From JAEUOS01 sp965279115 (GTDB lineage: Bacteria; Pseudomonadota; Gammaproteobacteria; Burkholderiales; JAEUOS01), in NCBI GenBank assembly GCA_965279115.1, contig OZ257137.1, positions 2,170,001-2,234,000 of the forward strand: a DNA stretch of 64,000 bases, given 5' to 3'. This document shows, piece by piece, positions 25,580 through 33,679 of the stretch (positions are counted from its first letter, which is position 1; the number at the start of each line of letters is the position of its first letter). Both the position numbers and the translations under genes were made by a program. A model generated the notes under the pieces. That model saw nothing but the letters and a program-made list of their open reading frames with translations, made no database searches and had not been told where the DNA came from.

Positions 25580-25652
25580 GGGTCCTTGGAAGTGGGCGGT
25601 ACGATCCGGGCCGGCCGGATCCGGCCGGGCAAACGGCGCCCGGCGCGCGGGT

Positions 25653-26351
25653 TCAATGAATGTCTTCGGCGGCCTTGAAGGCCAGTACCAGGTCGGCGAT
25701 GCCGAAAGAGCCGCTGCGCGCCGCGGCCAGGATCGGCGCCTCCTTGCGCTGGCAACGGTCGATGCAATCGGGCAAGGCCTGCAAAGCCCGGGCGGGAATG
25801 ATGACCGCGCCATGCCGGTCGGCGTGGATCAGCGCGTCATGCGCGATCGCGAGGCCGAACACCTCGACCGGCGTGCCGAAATCGATCACGTGCACATGCG
25901 CGTGCGACGGCCCGATGCTTCCGGCGATGATCGGGAAGCCAGGCGCCAGATCACCAAGGTCGCGCACCGAGCCATTGGTCACAACGCCGGACACGCCAAG
26001 GCCTAGATGGACTGTCGAATTCACCTCGCCCCAGAAAGAGCCGATGCCCGGCCGCGCGTCGATGTCCTGCATGATCACCACGGTGGGCAGGTTGGCGCCG
26101 GCGGCGACGTAACGATAGTAGTCAAGGCGCGTTTGCCGCACCTCGGCCGCGGGGCGCGACGAGGGCGCCGACGCCTTGATCCGCGCGGTGCGCGCGTACC
26201 CCAGCATGGGCGGCAATGGTTGCGGCGCCGCGATCGGCGTGCCATAAGTGAAACCCTCAGCGCTGCGGCCGCCCATGGCGAATTCGAGCGCGTTGCAGAT
26301 GGTCGGCGTATCGACCGATCGGAGTTTTCGGATCAGTTCCGGTGTCAGCAT
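25653..26351 (-). CDS. RraA-family protein (aldolase/regulator-like)
   Basis: A 232-residue protein of the RraA-like family that includes 4-hydroxy-4-methyl-2-oxoglutarate/4-carboxy-4-hydroxy-2-oxoadipate aldolases. The family marks are SVDTPTICNALEFA at the N-terminus, FWGEVNSTVHLGLGVSGVVTNGSVRDLGDL (the Arg-Asp pair of the metal site) and HADRHGAVIIP. Some relatives act as hydrolases or as RNase E inhibitors. Here, between a cupin and a MetE-like gene, an aldolase or decarboxylase step is likely. The ATG at 26351 was chosen because the frame upstream overlaps the cupin gene. Confidence 0.83.
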   Translation of the reverse strand: MLTPELIRKLRSVDTPTICNALEFAMGGRSAEGFTYGTPIAAPQPLPPMLGYARTARIKASAPSSRPAAEVRQTRLDYYRYVAAGANLPTVVIMQDIDARPGIGSFWGEVNSTVHLGLGVSGVVTNGSVRDLGDLAPGFPIIAGSIGPSHAHVHVIDFGTPVEVFGLAIAHDALIHADRHGAVIIPARALQALPDCIDRCQRKEAPILAAARSGSFGIADLVLAFKAAEDIH

Positions 26352-26403
26352 GTCGTGCGAGCCCTTGTTGGCAGGTGAAAATCGGTGCGAAAAAGGCGCC
26401 CAT

Positions 26404-27540
26404 TCAGCGCTGGGCGCGCTCGACAAACCGCCTGGGCGCCACGAACCTGTCGGCGTCGAGCGCGCGTCCCTGCCGCGCCGCGGCGGCGATCACCGCGTCG
26501 TCCCAGGTGATCGACTTGCGATGGTCGCCAGCGGTGATCAGGAGTGCAAGCGCATCCTGCGGTCCGGTATTGGACAGGCTGCGCCAGCAGTCGGGCGGAA
26601 TCGAGAACGTGTCCCAGCCGGCACTCCCGCCTTCCAGCCCGAAGCGCGCCGTGCCGTCCTGGGCCTCGATCGCCAGTTCGATCGCGCCCTGCCGGGCGAT
26701 GATCACCTGCTTTTCGGCAAGCCGGTGGCGCGACACGGTACCTCCCGCCGGGATCTTCAACCACTCGATCGACACGCCGTGCGGGTTGACCACCGGGACG
26801 CGCATCTCGCGGTCCTGCGTGATGCCAAATCCCACCGCCGCAGCGACCTCCGCACCGCAGCCCGGCAGTGCCGAATCGAGCAGACCGTCGCGCGACCAGG
26901 CCAGATCCTTGAAACGAACGATGCGCTGCGCCATTTCGGCTGGCGACCAGTTGCGCAGGGCGGCGATTTCCGTTTGCGACATCGGTTCAAAAAGGCGCGT
27001 CCCGGGCTCGAGCGTCTCGCCGCGCCCGCTGTCGATCATCCGGTGGTCTTCGGTCAGGTGAACGCCGTTGCGGGAAGCCGCCGCGATCGCGCTGGGCCCC
27101 CACAGGATGCCGCCCGTGCTGTCGCCGCCCAGGACGGCGAACATGAACCCGTCGTCCACACCGATATTGGTGAATCCGCGATAGATCCAGGTCGGCACGG
27201 ATACCAGGTCGCCCGCGCCGATGTCCGCGGAGGCCGCCTCGGGATTGAAGCCCCACTGGATGCGCCAGTCGCCCCTGGTGCAGATGAACACCTCGCAGGT
27301 GAAGTGCATGTGCGCCGGATTGACCTTGCCATGCGGCATCGACACCGCGCCCAGCTGGAAGCCGTGCGGTTCACGCAAGCTGACCGGCTGCCTGGGATTC
27401 TGCGCCACCCCCGGCCCGATCAACGCGTAGTTGAACTTGGGATTGCTCTCCGGGATGCAATAGTCGATGAACGCCTCGGTGGTATAGCGCAAGCTGGAAA
27501 ACGGCAGATGGCGCTCCTTGAGCGCTTCACGGGTTGTCAT
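26404..27540 (-). CDS. Two-cupin-domain protein
   Basis: A 378-residue bicupin. The first cupin (about 80-150) has HGKVNPAHMHFTCEVFICTRGDW with metal-ligand-like His and Glu residues. The second (about 255-345) has KIPAGGTVSRHRLAEKQVIIARQGAIELAIE. AAGGA lies nine bases before the ATG. Possible roles are a dioxygenase, an isomerase or a lyase in the same pathway. It is followed by the RraA-family gene and preceded by the ABC ATPase gene, all on the minus strand. I cannot assign the reaction. Confidence 0.72.
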   Translation of the reverse strand: MTTREALKERHLPFSSLRYTTEAFIDYCIPESNPKFNYALIGPGVAQNPRQPVSLREPHGFQLGAVSMPHGKVNPAHMHFTCEVFICTRGDWRIQWGFNPEAASADIGAGDLVSVPTWIYRGFTNIGVDDGFMFAVLGGDSTGGILWGPSAIAAASRNGVHLTEDHRMIDSGRGETLEPGTRLFEPMSQTEIAALRNWSPAEMAQRIVRFKDLAWSRDGLLDSALPGCGAEVAAAVGFGITQDREMRVPVVNPHGVSIEWLKIPAGGTVSRHRLAEKQVIIARQGAIELAIEAQDGTARFGLEGGSAGWDTFSIPPDCWRSLSNTGPQDALALLITAGDHRKSITWDDAVIAAAARQGRALDADRFVAPRRFVERAQR

Positions 27541-27605
27541 TGGCGGTGGTCCTTGCAGATGGCAATGGCGATGAAGTAGGGAAATCGGGTGGCGGTGAAA
27601 GGCGG

Positions 27606-28661
27606 TCAGGCGCGCAGGCGGGCTCCGCTGGCCGCATCGAACCAGTACAGGCGCCGCTGGTCGAAACGTATGCCGATACGCGCGTCCGGCTGAAGCCGCA
27701 GGTCCTTGGGCGCCTTGAGGGCGACCAGTCGGCCGCCGACCATCACCGTGACCATGGTGCAATCGCCCAGCAATTCGAAGGTGAAAACCGCCGCGTGGAA
27801 ATGCGCATCGTCGGGGCTGGCCAGACGGAGGTCCTCGGCACGGGCGCCAAGAACAAGCGCACCCGCGCGGGGCGGCGCAAGCTTGATCGCCAGACCGTCG
27901 GTGGTCCTCACGACGGCGTCACCGGCCTCGACCGGCAGCAGGTTCATCGCTGGGCTGCCGATGAACCCGGCGACGAAGGTGTCGGCGGGATCGTCGTAGA
28001 TTGACTCTGGCGTGCCGATCTGGCGGATCACGCCTTCGTCCATCACGGCCACGCGATGCGCCAGGGTCATCGCCTCGACCTGGTCGTGCGTGACATACAC
28101 GGTGGTGACCTGCAGTTCCTGCGCGAGATGCTTGATCTGCGCGCGCGCCACCACCCGCAGCTTGGCGTCGAGGTTCGACAGCGGCTCGTCCATGAGGAAC
28201 ACCCGCGGCTGGCGCACGATGCTGCGCGCCAGCGCCACACGCTGGCGTTGCCCGCCCGACAACTCGCGAGGCATGCGGTTCAGGTAGGGAACCAGTTCCA
28301 CGCGCTTCGCGGCCAGTGTGACCTGCCTGTCGCGCTCGGCGACCGGCACGCCGCGCAACTTGAGCGGATAGGCGATGTTCTGCGCCACCGACATGTGCGG
28401 ATACAGGCCGTAGTTCTGGAACACCATCGCGACGTCGCGCTGCTGGGTCGGCACTTCGTTGACACGCCGGCCATCGAACGCGATCTCGCCCAGGGTCGGA
28501 TGCTCGAGACCCGCCACCATGCGCATGGTGGTGGTCTTGCCGCACCCGGAGGGACCCAGCAGCACCAGGAACTCGCGGTCGGCGATCTTGAGGTTCAGGT
28601 TCTTGACGATGCGGGTGGCGCCGAAGGATTTGTCGATGCCTGTCAATTCGATTGTGGTCAT
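27606..28661 (-). CDS. Carbohydrate-type ABC transporter ATPase (MalK/UgpC family)
   Basis: A 351-residue ATPase of the CUT1 group. Walker A GPSGCGKT is at 36-43, the Q-loop in VFQNYGLYPHM, the signature LSGGQ at 134-138, Walker B MDEP at 157-160, and the switch His in VTHDQVEAM. A C-terminal TOBE regulatory domain (about 240-345) ends the protein. It energises the two permeases encoded just upstream. CUT1 importers take up di- and oligosaccharides, polyols, glycerol phosphates and some other polyhydroxy compounds. Confidence 0.93.
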   Translation of the reverse strand: MTTIELTGIDKSFGATRIVKNLNLKIADREFLVLLGPSGCGKTTTMRMVAGLEHPTLGEIAFDGRRVNEVPTQQRDVAMVFQNYGLYPHMSVAQNIAYPLKLRGVPVAERDRQVTLAAKRVELVPYLNRMPRELSGGQRQRVALARSIVRQPRVFLMDEPLSNLDAKLRVVARAQIKHLAQELQVTTVYVTHDQVEAMTLAHRVAVMDEGVIRQIGTPESIYDDPADTFVAGFIGSPAMNLLPVEAGDAVVRTTDGLAIKLAPPRAGALVLGARAEDLRLASPDDAHFHAAVFTFELLGDCTMVTVMVGGRLVALKAPKDLRLQPDARIGIRFDQRRLYWFDAASGARLRA

Positions 28662-28674
28662 GACCTGCTATCCC

Positions 28675-29529
28675 TCAGCGGACCGCGCCGGCGGTGAGAC
28701 TGCCGATGAATTGCTTCTGCACCAGCAGCGAGATGACGAACATCGGCGCGGTGATGAGAATGCCGCCTGCGGCCATCAGCTCCCACAAATCGCCCCGGTC
28801 GGTGCGAAATCCGATCAATCCGATCGGCAGGGTCAGCGCGTCCTGCTTGCCGATGATCAGGGCGAACAGGAATTCGTTCCAGGTGAGGGTGAAGCTGAAC
28901 ACGGCAGCGGTGACGATGCCGGGCAATGCCGCCGGCACCACGATCCCGGTGATGACACGCCAGCGCCGCGCACCGTCGACCATGGCGGATTCCTCCATCT
29001 CGATCGGCACCGCGTCAATAAACCCCTTGATCATCCATACCGCGTAGGGCAGCACGATCGACAGGTTCACCAGCACCAGGGCGGTGCGCGTATCGAGCAG
29101 TCCGGCTTCCTTGAACATCAGGAAATAGGGCAGCACCACCACCGCCGCGGGAATGAACTGGGAAGCGATCACGGTGAGGAAGATCGCCTGCTTGAAGCGG
29201 AACTCGAAGCGCGAAAAGGCGTAGGCGGCCAGGGTCGCCATCGGCACTGCAAGCAGCACCGCGCCGCCCGCCACGAGGACACTGTTGACGATCTTCGATC
29301 CCAGGTTCCAGGGATGGCGAAACACCGTCTGGAGATTTTCGAAGGTCGGTGTGAACCAAAGCGCGGCCTCGAGCGAATAGACGTCGCGCGGCACCTTGAA
29401 GGCCGTCAGCATGATCCACGCGATCGGCAGCAGGATCGTGAGGATGACCAGGAACACCGCCAGACGGCGCAACCAGTCCGCCGCCGCCTCCCTTGCGGGC
29501 TTGAGGTAACCGGGGCCAGCGGCGCTCAT
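28675..29529 (-). CDS. Carbohydrate ABC transporter permease (MalG/UgpE type)
   Basis: A 284-residue permease with six predicted membrane spans (first about 23-43). The EAA motif is EMEESAMVDGARRWRVITGIVVPAALPGI. Its ATG at 29529 overlaps the stop of the other permease gene (ATGA), which fixes the start and indicates coupling. It forms a heterodimer with the product of 29526-30398. Confidence 0.92.
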   Translation of the reverse strand: MSAAGPGYLKPAREAAADWLRRLAVFLVILTILLPIAWIMLTAFKVPRDVYSLEAALWFTPTFENLQTVFRHPWNLGSKIVNSVLVAGGAVLLAVPMATLAAYAFSRFEFRFKQAIFLTVIASQFIPAAVVVLPYFLMFKEAGLLDTRTALVLVNLSIVLPYAVWMIKGFIDAVPIEMEESAMVDGARRWRVITGIVVPAALPGIVTAAVFSFTLTWNEFLFALIIGKQDALTLPIGLIGFRTDRGDLWELMAAGGILITAPMFVISLLVQKQFIGSLTAGAVR

Positions 29530-30398
29530 TTGCGGAACACCAGACGCAAGTAGACCGCCGACAGCGCCAGCAGGACGGCGGTGAGGACATAGGCGGCCGC
29601 CGCCGCGTAGCCCATGTCGTACTGGTTGAACGCCACCTGATAGACGAACAGCGCGAGCGTCTGGGTTGACGTGCCCGGCCCGCCATTGCTCAAGGTGAAA
29701 ATGGTGTCGAATGCCTTGAGCGCAAACACCGTCTTCAGCACCACGGCGATACCCAGCACCGGCAACAATTGCGGCAGTGTCACGTCGCGAAAGACCCGCC
29801 ACGGCGAGGCGCCGTCGATCCGCGCCGCCTCCTCGGTTTCCTTCGGCACCGATGCCAGGCCGCCCATCAGCACCAGGGTCATGTAGGGGGTCCAGTGCCA
29901 GACATCCGACGCGATCACGGCGATCATCGCCAGACGGGCATCGGCCAGCCAGATCTTCCCTTGCAGGGCCGGCACAACGATGCCGATCAGGGTTTGCGCG
30001 ATGCCGAACTCCGGGTTGAGGAAGAAGCGGAACGAAATGCCAATCAGCGCCGGGCTCATGACGAACGGCAGGATCATGAGCACTCGCGCGAGCGAATTCA
30101 TGCGGCCATCGCGGCGGATCAGGAGCGCGATCGCAAGCGCAAGTCCGATCGCGACAACGACGTCGGCAACCACGAAAACCAGCGTGGCGCGAACGGCTTC
30201 CACGAATTCCGGATCGTCCGTGATCAGGGAGGCGTAGTTCTCCAGACCGACCCAGCGACCGGCCACTTGGCTTGACGCCAGCTTCCATTCCCGAAAGCCG
30301 AGCAGAAGCGAGTAGCCGAGCGGGAACAGCGCCATCGCCGCCACGAAAGACAGCGCTGGCGCCAGCAGCCAGACATGCGCCGGAACGCGTCGCATCAT
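29526..30398 (-). CDS. Carbohydrate ABC transporter permease (MalF/UgpA type)
   Basis: A 290-residue permease with six predicted membrane spans and the EAA loop KETEEAARIDGASPWRVFRDVTLPQLLPVL. It lacks the large periplasmic insertion of E. coli MalF, as in UgpA. It lies 17 bp downstream of the binding-protein gene and is translationally coupled to the second permease. Confidence 0.92.
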   Translation of the reverse strand: MMRRVPAHVWLLAPALSFVAAMALFPLGYSLLLGFREWKLASSQVAGRWVGLENYASLITDDPEFVEAVRATLVFVVADVVVAIGLALAIALLIRRDGRMNSLARVLMILPFVMSPALIGISFRFFLNPEFGIAQTLIGIVVPALQGKIWLADARLAMIAVIASDVWHWTPYMTLVLMGGLASVPKETEEAARIDGASPWRVFRDVTLPQLLPVLGIAVVLKTVFALKAFDTIFTLSNGGPGTSTQTLALFVYQVAFNQYDMGYAAAAAYVLTAVLLALSAVYLRLVFRK

Positions 30399-30415
30399 GC
30401 GAGCCGTGCCGCCCT

Positions 30416-31723
30416 CTAGCGCATTGCGCGCCGCACGCGGGCCGCCGCGGCGTCAAGCACCGGTTTGACCTGCGCCTGTCCGCCGGCAAGCTCGCTGACC
30501 GCCGCTTCGAGGATGTCGCTGACCTGCGCCCACTGCGGAAACAGCGGCGTGCCCTTGGCACCCTTGAGCGCCTGGGCGCCGAACAGGTGCATGCCGCCAT
30601 AGCGCACGTTGACATCGCCGTCGACCAGGTTCGCGGTCTGCACCGCCACCACCTCGTTGCGGCTGCGATCGAGCAGCACCGAGCGTTCGATCCCGGGCTG
30701 CGACAACCAGGTCAGGTACTCCATCGCAGCGTCCTTGCGCTTGCTGCTGCGGTTGATACCGTAGAACCAGCTGTTGGTGTAGGTGGTGGAATCCTTGCCC
30801 GGCATGGAGGGCAGGGGGGCGAAGCCGACCTGCTCCGGCTTAAGTGTCGACGTCTTGGCGTCGGTGAGGCCGGCGTAGCGCCACCACCACACCGGCACCA
30901 TCGCGCTCTTACCCTGCGCCACGGAATTGACCGCGTCGGCTTCGTTGAACGACGCCGATCCCGGCGGGGCGACCTTGTGTTTGAGCAGCACATCTATGTA
31001 TGCCTGGGTGGCGGCGACGCCTTGCGCCGAATTGAACGCGGGCTGCCCCTTCGCGTCGAGCAGGTCGCCGCCCATCCCCCACAGGTAATTGAACCAGATC
31101 ATGAGGTTCTGCCCGGCGGTCTTGCCGTAGTACATGGCCACCCCCGCCATGTCGGTCTTGGCCTGTACCTGCTTGCCGACCTCGATCATCTGGTCCCAGG
31201 TCGCCGGCGGCTTCAGGCCCAGTTTGCCGAACACGTCCTTGCGATAGAACAACAGTTGCACATGGCCGCGGATCGGGAAGCCAAGGATGTTCTTGCCGTT
31301 GCCATTGCCGTCGCGGGCGGCGCGCAGGTGGGCGTGCGGGTAGCGCACCTCCATGTCGATCTTCTTCTCCGCCAACCGGTCGTTGAGCGGGTCGAACAAG
31401 GCGTACATGGCCGGACCCCAGACATCCATCGCCGAGAGCACGTCGTACTGGTCGGTCTTGGCGACCAGTTCGGCGGTGAGCTTTTCACGCATGCTGGCGA
31501 ACGGCACATACTGGTACTTCACCTTGATGCCGGTCAGCGCCTCGAATTCCGCCAGCTTGGCCTCGTGCGCGGAGAATTGCGGCGCGACCACCGTCAGCAC
31601 ATTGACGGTGGTCCCGGCATAGGGCTTACTGGGCTTCAGGGCCGGACCGGCTTGAGCCGATGCCAGGCGCGGCCCGAGCGCGGCTGACGCCGCGAGCATG
31701 GCGATGAGTTCTCTTCTGTTCAT
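30416..31723 (-). CDS. Carbohydrate ABC transporter substrate-binding protein
   Basis: A 435-residue extracellular solute-binding protein of family 1. The N-terminus MNRRELIAMLAASAALGPRLASAQAG looks like a Tat-type or Sec signal (RR followed by a hydrophobic core). Family features are FEALTGIKVKYQYVPFASMREKLTAELVAKTDQYDVLSAM and the C-terminal KDAAMEYLTWLSQP. AAAAGGAGA precedes the ATG. It lies 40 bp after the lacI-type gene. The ligand is unknown; the linked HisD-like and MetE-like enzymes argue against a simple sugar. Confidence 0.9.
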   Translation of the reverse strand: MNRRELIAMLAASAALGPRLASAQAGPALKPSKPYAGTTVNVLTVVAPQFSAHEAKLAEFEALTGIKVKYQYVPFASMREKLTAELVAKTDQYDVLSAMDVWGPAMYALFDPLNDRLAEKKIDMEVRYPHAHLRAARDGNGNGKNILGFPIRGHVQLLFYRKDVFGKLGLKPPATWDQMIEVGKQVQAKTDMAGVAMYYGKTAGQNLMIWFNYLWGMGGDLLDAKGQPAFNSAQGVAATQAYIDVLLKHKVAPPGSASFNEADAVNSVAQGKSAMVPVWWWRYAGLTDAKTSTLKPEQVGFAPLPSMPGKDSTTYTNSWFYGINRSSKRKDAAMEYLTWLSQPGIERSVLLDRSRNEVVAVQTANLVDGDVNVRYGGMHLFGAQALKGAKGTPLFPQWAQVSDILEAAVSELAGGQAQVKPVLDAAAARVRRAMR

Positions 31724-31763
31724 GATGTCTCCTTTTGATTTGGTGATTGCGAAGCTGCTTGAT

Positions 31764-32885
31764 TCAGGGAGGTGCGCGGCGGCGTGCCGGTCCGCCGGCC
31801 GAGGTGGCGCCCGTTTTAAGGCGCGGCGGCCGGACGTTGGTGGATCGTGCCGTGCGGGGCACGCCTGACGTCTGTGGCCGGCGCGCCGAACTCCTCACCA
31901 CCAGGGTGCCCGGCAGCACCACGTTCTCGGCCCGGGGCAAGGCGTCACCGGCCAGAAACCGCTGCAATAGCGCCACCGTCGCCTCGATCATCAGTCCGAG
32001 CGGCTGCTCGATAGTGGTGAGCTGGTAGCTGCCCCAGCTGGCCTGCGGCACATTGTCGAATCCGACCACCGACACGTCCTCCGGCACCCGCAGGCCCAAT
32101 TCGAACCGCAGCGCATCCATCACCGAAAAGGCCATATGGTCGCTGGCCACGAAAACCGCGTCGGGCCGGCCGCGCGCGCGGCCGAAAATCTGGTGCGTCG
32201 CACTGCGCGCCTGCTCGAAATCGTAATTGCCGACCGCACGCGCGCCGGGCCGCAGGCCGGCCTCCTCCAGGCCGGCCAGGAAACCTCGCTCGCGCTCGAG
32301 ATTGGTGGATGACTCCTCGCTTCCGGCGATGAAGGCGATACGGCGATGCCCCGCCGCGGCCAGGAAATGCGCAACCGCCCGTCCCCCTGCCTCGTTGTCG
32401 GTGCGCACGGAACTGACCGTCCCCTGGCTGCCGGCTGCCATGACACGATTGAAGAGGACGACGGGAATTCCGGCGGCCGCGCACTCGCCGGCCAAGCCCG
32501 ACGACAGGGAACTGGCCGCCAGAACGATGCCATCGACGTGGTACTGGAGGATTTCGTCGACCAGCCGGTCGGCGCTGGTGTCGTGATTGACGAACAGGAG
32601 CACATGGTAGCCGTCGCGCTGCAGGCGCTCGGCGAGCCGCTCCAATGCCACCGGGTAGAACAGGTTTTCAAGATACGACAGGACCACGCCGATGATGCGC
32701 GAACTCTTGGTGATCAGGCTGCGCGCATGTGCGTTCGGCCGGTAGCCGAGCTCGCGCGCCGCCTCAAGGACCTTGCGCCGGGTCTTTTCCGAGACGCTCC
32801 GGCCGGGCGTGAAGGCACGACTGACCGCGGACTGCGACACCTTGGCCCGTCGCGCCACATCCTGGGAAGTGATGGCCGGATTCAC
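31764..32885 (-). CDS. LacI-family transcriptional regulator
   Basis: A 373-residue repressor. The N-terminal helix-turn-helix is residues 6-30 (SQDVARRAKVSQSAVSRAF) and the hinge helix about 48-60 (GYRPNAHARSLI). The periplasmic-binding-protein-like effector domain spans about 62-330 (SSRIIGVVLSYLENLFYPVALERL, DAVFVASDHMAFSVMDALR, VSVVGFDNVPQASW). A basic, Pro/Arg-rich tail of about 35 residues is added at the C-terminus. It is encoded inside the operon it probably controls; a 20-bp palindrome with central CG at 35046-35065 is the likely operator. Confidence 0.93.
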   Translation of the reverse strand: MNPAITSQDVARRAKVSQSAVSRAFTPGRSVSEKTRRKVLEAARELGYRPNAHARSLITKSSRIIGVVLSYLENLFYPVALERLAERLQRDGYHVLLFVNHDTSADRLVDEILQYHVDGIVLAASSLSSGLAGECAAAGIPVVLFNRVMAAGSQGTVSSVRTDNEAGGRAVAHFLAAAGHRRIAFIAGSEESSTNLERERGFLAGLEEAGLRPGARAVGNYDFEQARSATHQIFGRARGRPDAVFVASDHMAFSVMDALRFELGLRVPEDVSVVGFDNVPQASWGSYQLTTIEQPLGLMIEATVALLQRFLAGDALPRAENVVLPGTLVVRSSARRPQTSGVPRTARSTNVRPPRLKTGATSAGGPARRRAPP

Positions 32886-32895
32886 GCGCCTTCTT

Positions 32896-33666
32896 TCACG
32901 CCGCCGTCCAGCCGCCGTCGACCATCAGCGCGCTGCCGGTCACCATGGCCGAGGCGTCGCCGGCGAGGAATACCACCGCCCCCATGATGTCCTGCGGCGC
33001 GCCCAGGCGACCCAGCGCGATCCTTGAGACCGCGAATTCGCGGAACGCGGGATCGCGGAACATCGACGCGGTCATCGCCGTCTCGATGAACGTGGGGCAC
33101 AGCGTGTTGACGCGAATGCCGGCCGGACCCAGTTCCCACGCGAGCGCTTTGGTCATGCCTTCGACCGCATGCTTGGTGGCGCAATAGACGGTGCGCCGGG
33201 GCCCGCCCACATGTCCCATCTGCGAGGACACCGTGACCATCGATCCCGGCAAACCCGCCGCAAGCAGGCCGCGCGCAACCTCCCGCGCGAGATAGAAAGA
33301 GGCCTTCACGTTGAGCCCGAGCACCAGGTCCAGATCGTCATTCGGAGTCTCGGTGATGAGCGCCGGGCGATTGGTGCCGGCACTGTTGAGGAGCACCTGG
33401 AACGGCCCGCGCGCGGACACCTCGCGCGCCACCGCCTGCGGGTCGGTCACATCCAGGACCAGCACGTCGGCAGCGCCGCCGCGCCCGCGAATGCCCGCAG
33501 CCACCGCCTCGAGTTCAGGTCCGGTGCGCGCCGCCAGCGTGACATGAGCCCCCGCGTCCGCGAGGGCCAACGCCGCGGCGGCCCCGATACCGCGCCCGGC
33601 GCCCGCGACCAACGCACGACGACCGTCGAGCCGGAAACTCGGGGTGCTGGGCAGGGTGGCGGGCAC
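32896..33666 (-). CDS. Short-chain dehydrogenase/reductase
   Basis: A 256-residue classical SDR with nucleotide-binding motif GAGRGIGAA, NSAGTN in the NNAG position, the catalytic Ser in TVSSQMG and Tyr/Lys in YCATK. The frame is open further upstream, but I take GTG at 33666, just after the HisD-like stop (33680), with a GAGG-type site; a longer version would overlap the upstream gene by 77 bp. Next to the HpsN-like dehydrogenase it may oxidise the other alcohol group of the same substrate, as HpsO/HpsP do for dihydroxypropanesulfonate (inference). Confidence 0.88.
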   Translation of the reverse strand: MPATLPSTPSFRLDGRRALVAGAGRGIGAAAALALADAGAHVTLAARTGPELEAVAAGIRGRGGAADVLVLDVTDPQAVAREVSARGPFQVLLNSAGTNRPALITETPNDDLDLVLGLNVKASFYLAREVARGLLAAGLPGSMVTVSSQMGHVGGPRRTVYCATKHAVEGMTKALAWELGPAGIRVNTLCPTFIETAMTASMFRDPAFREFAVSRIALGRLGAPQDIMGAVVFLAGDASAMVTGSALMVDGGWTAA

Positions 33667-33679
33667 GAGCCGGGCCGCC

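Noticed and set aside
26404..27762. Longer cupin reading frame starting at 27762
   Set aside because: The extra 74 residues overlap the ABC ATPase gene in another frame and have no domain; the ATG at 27540 has a proper AAGGA site.
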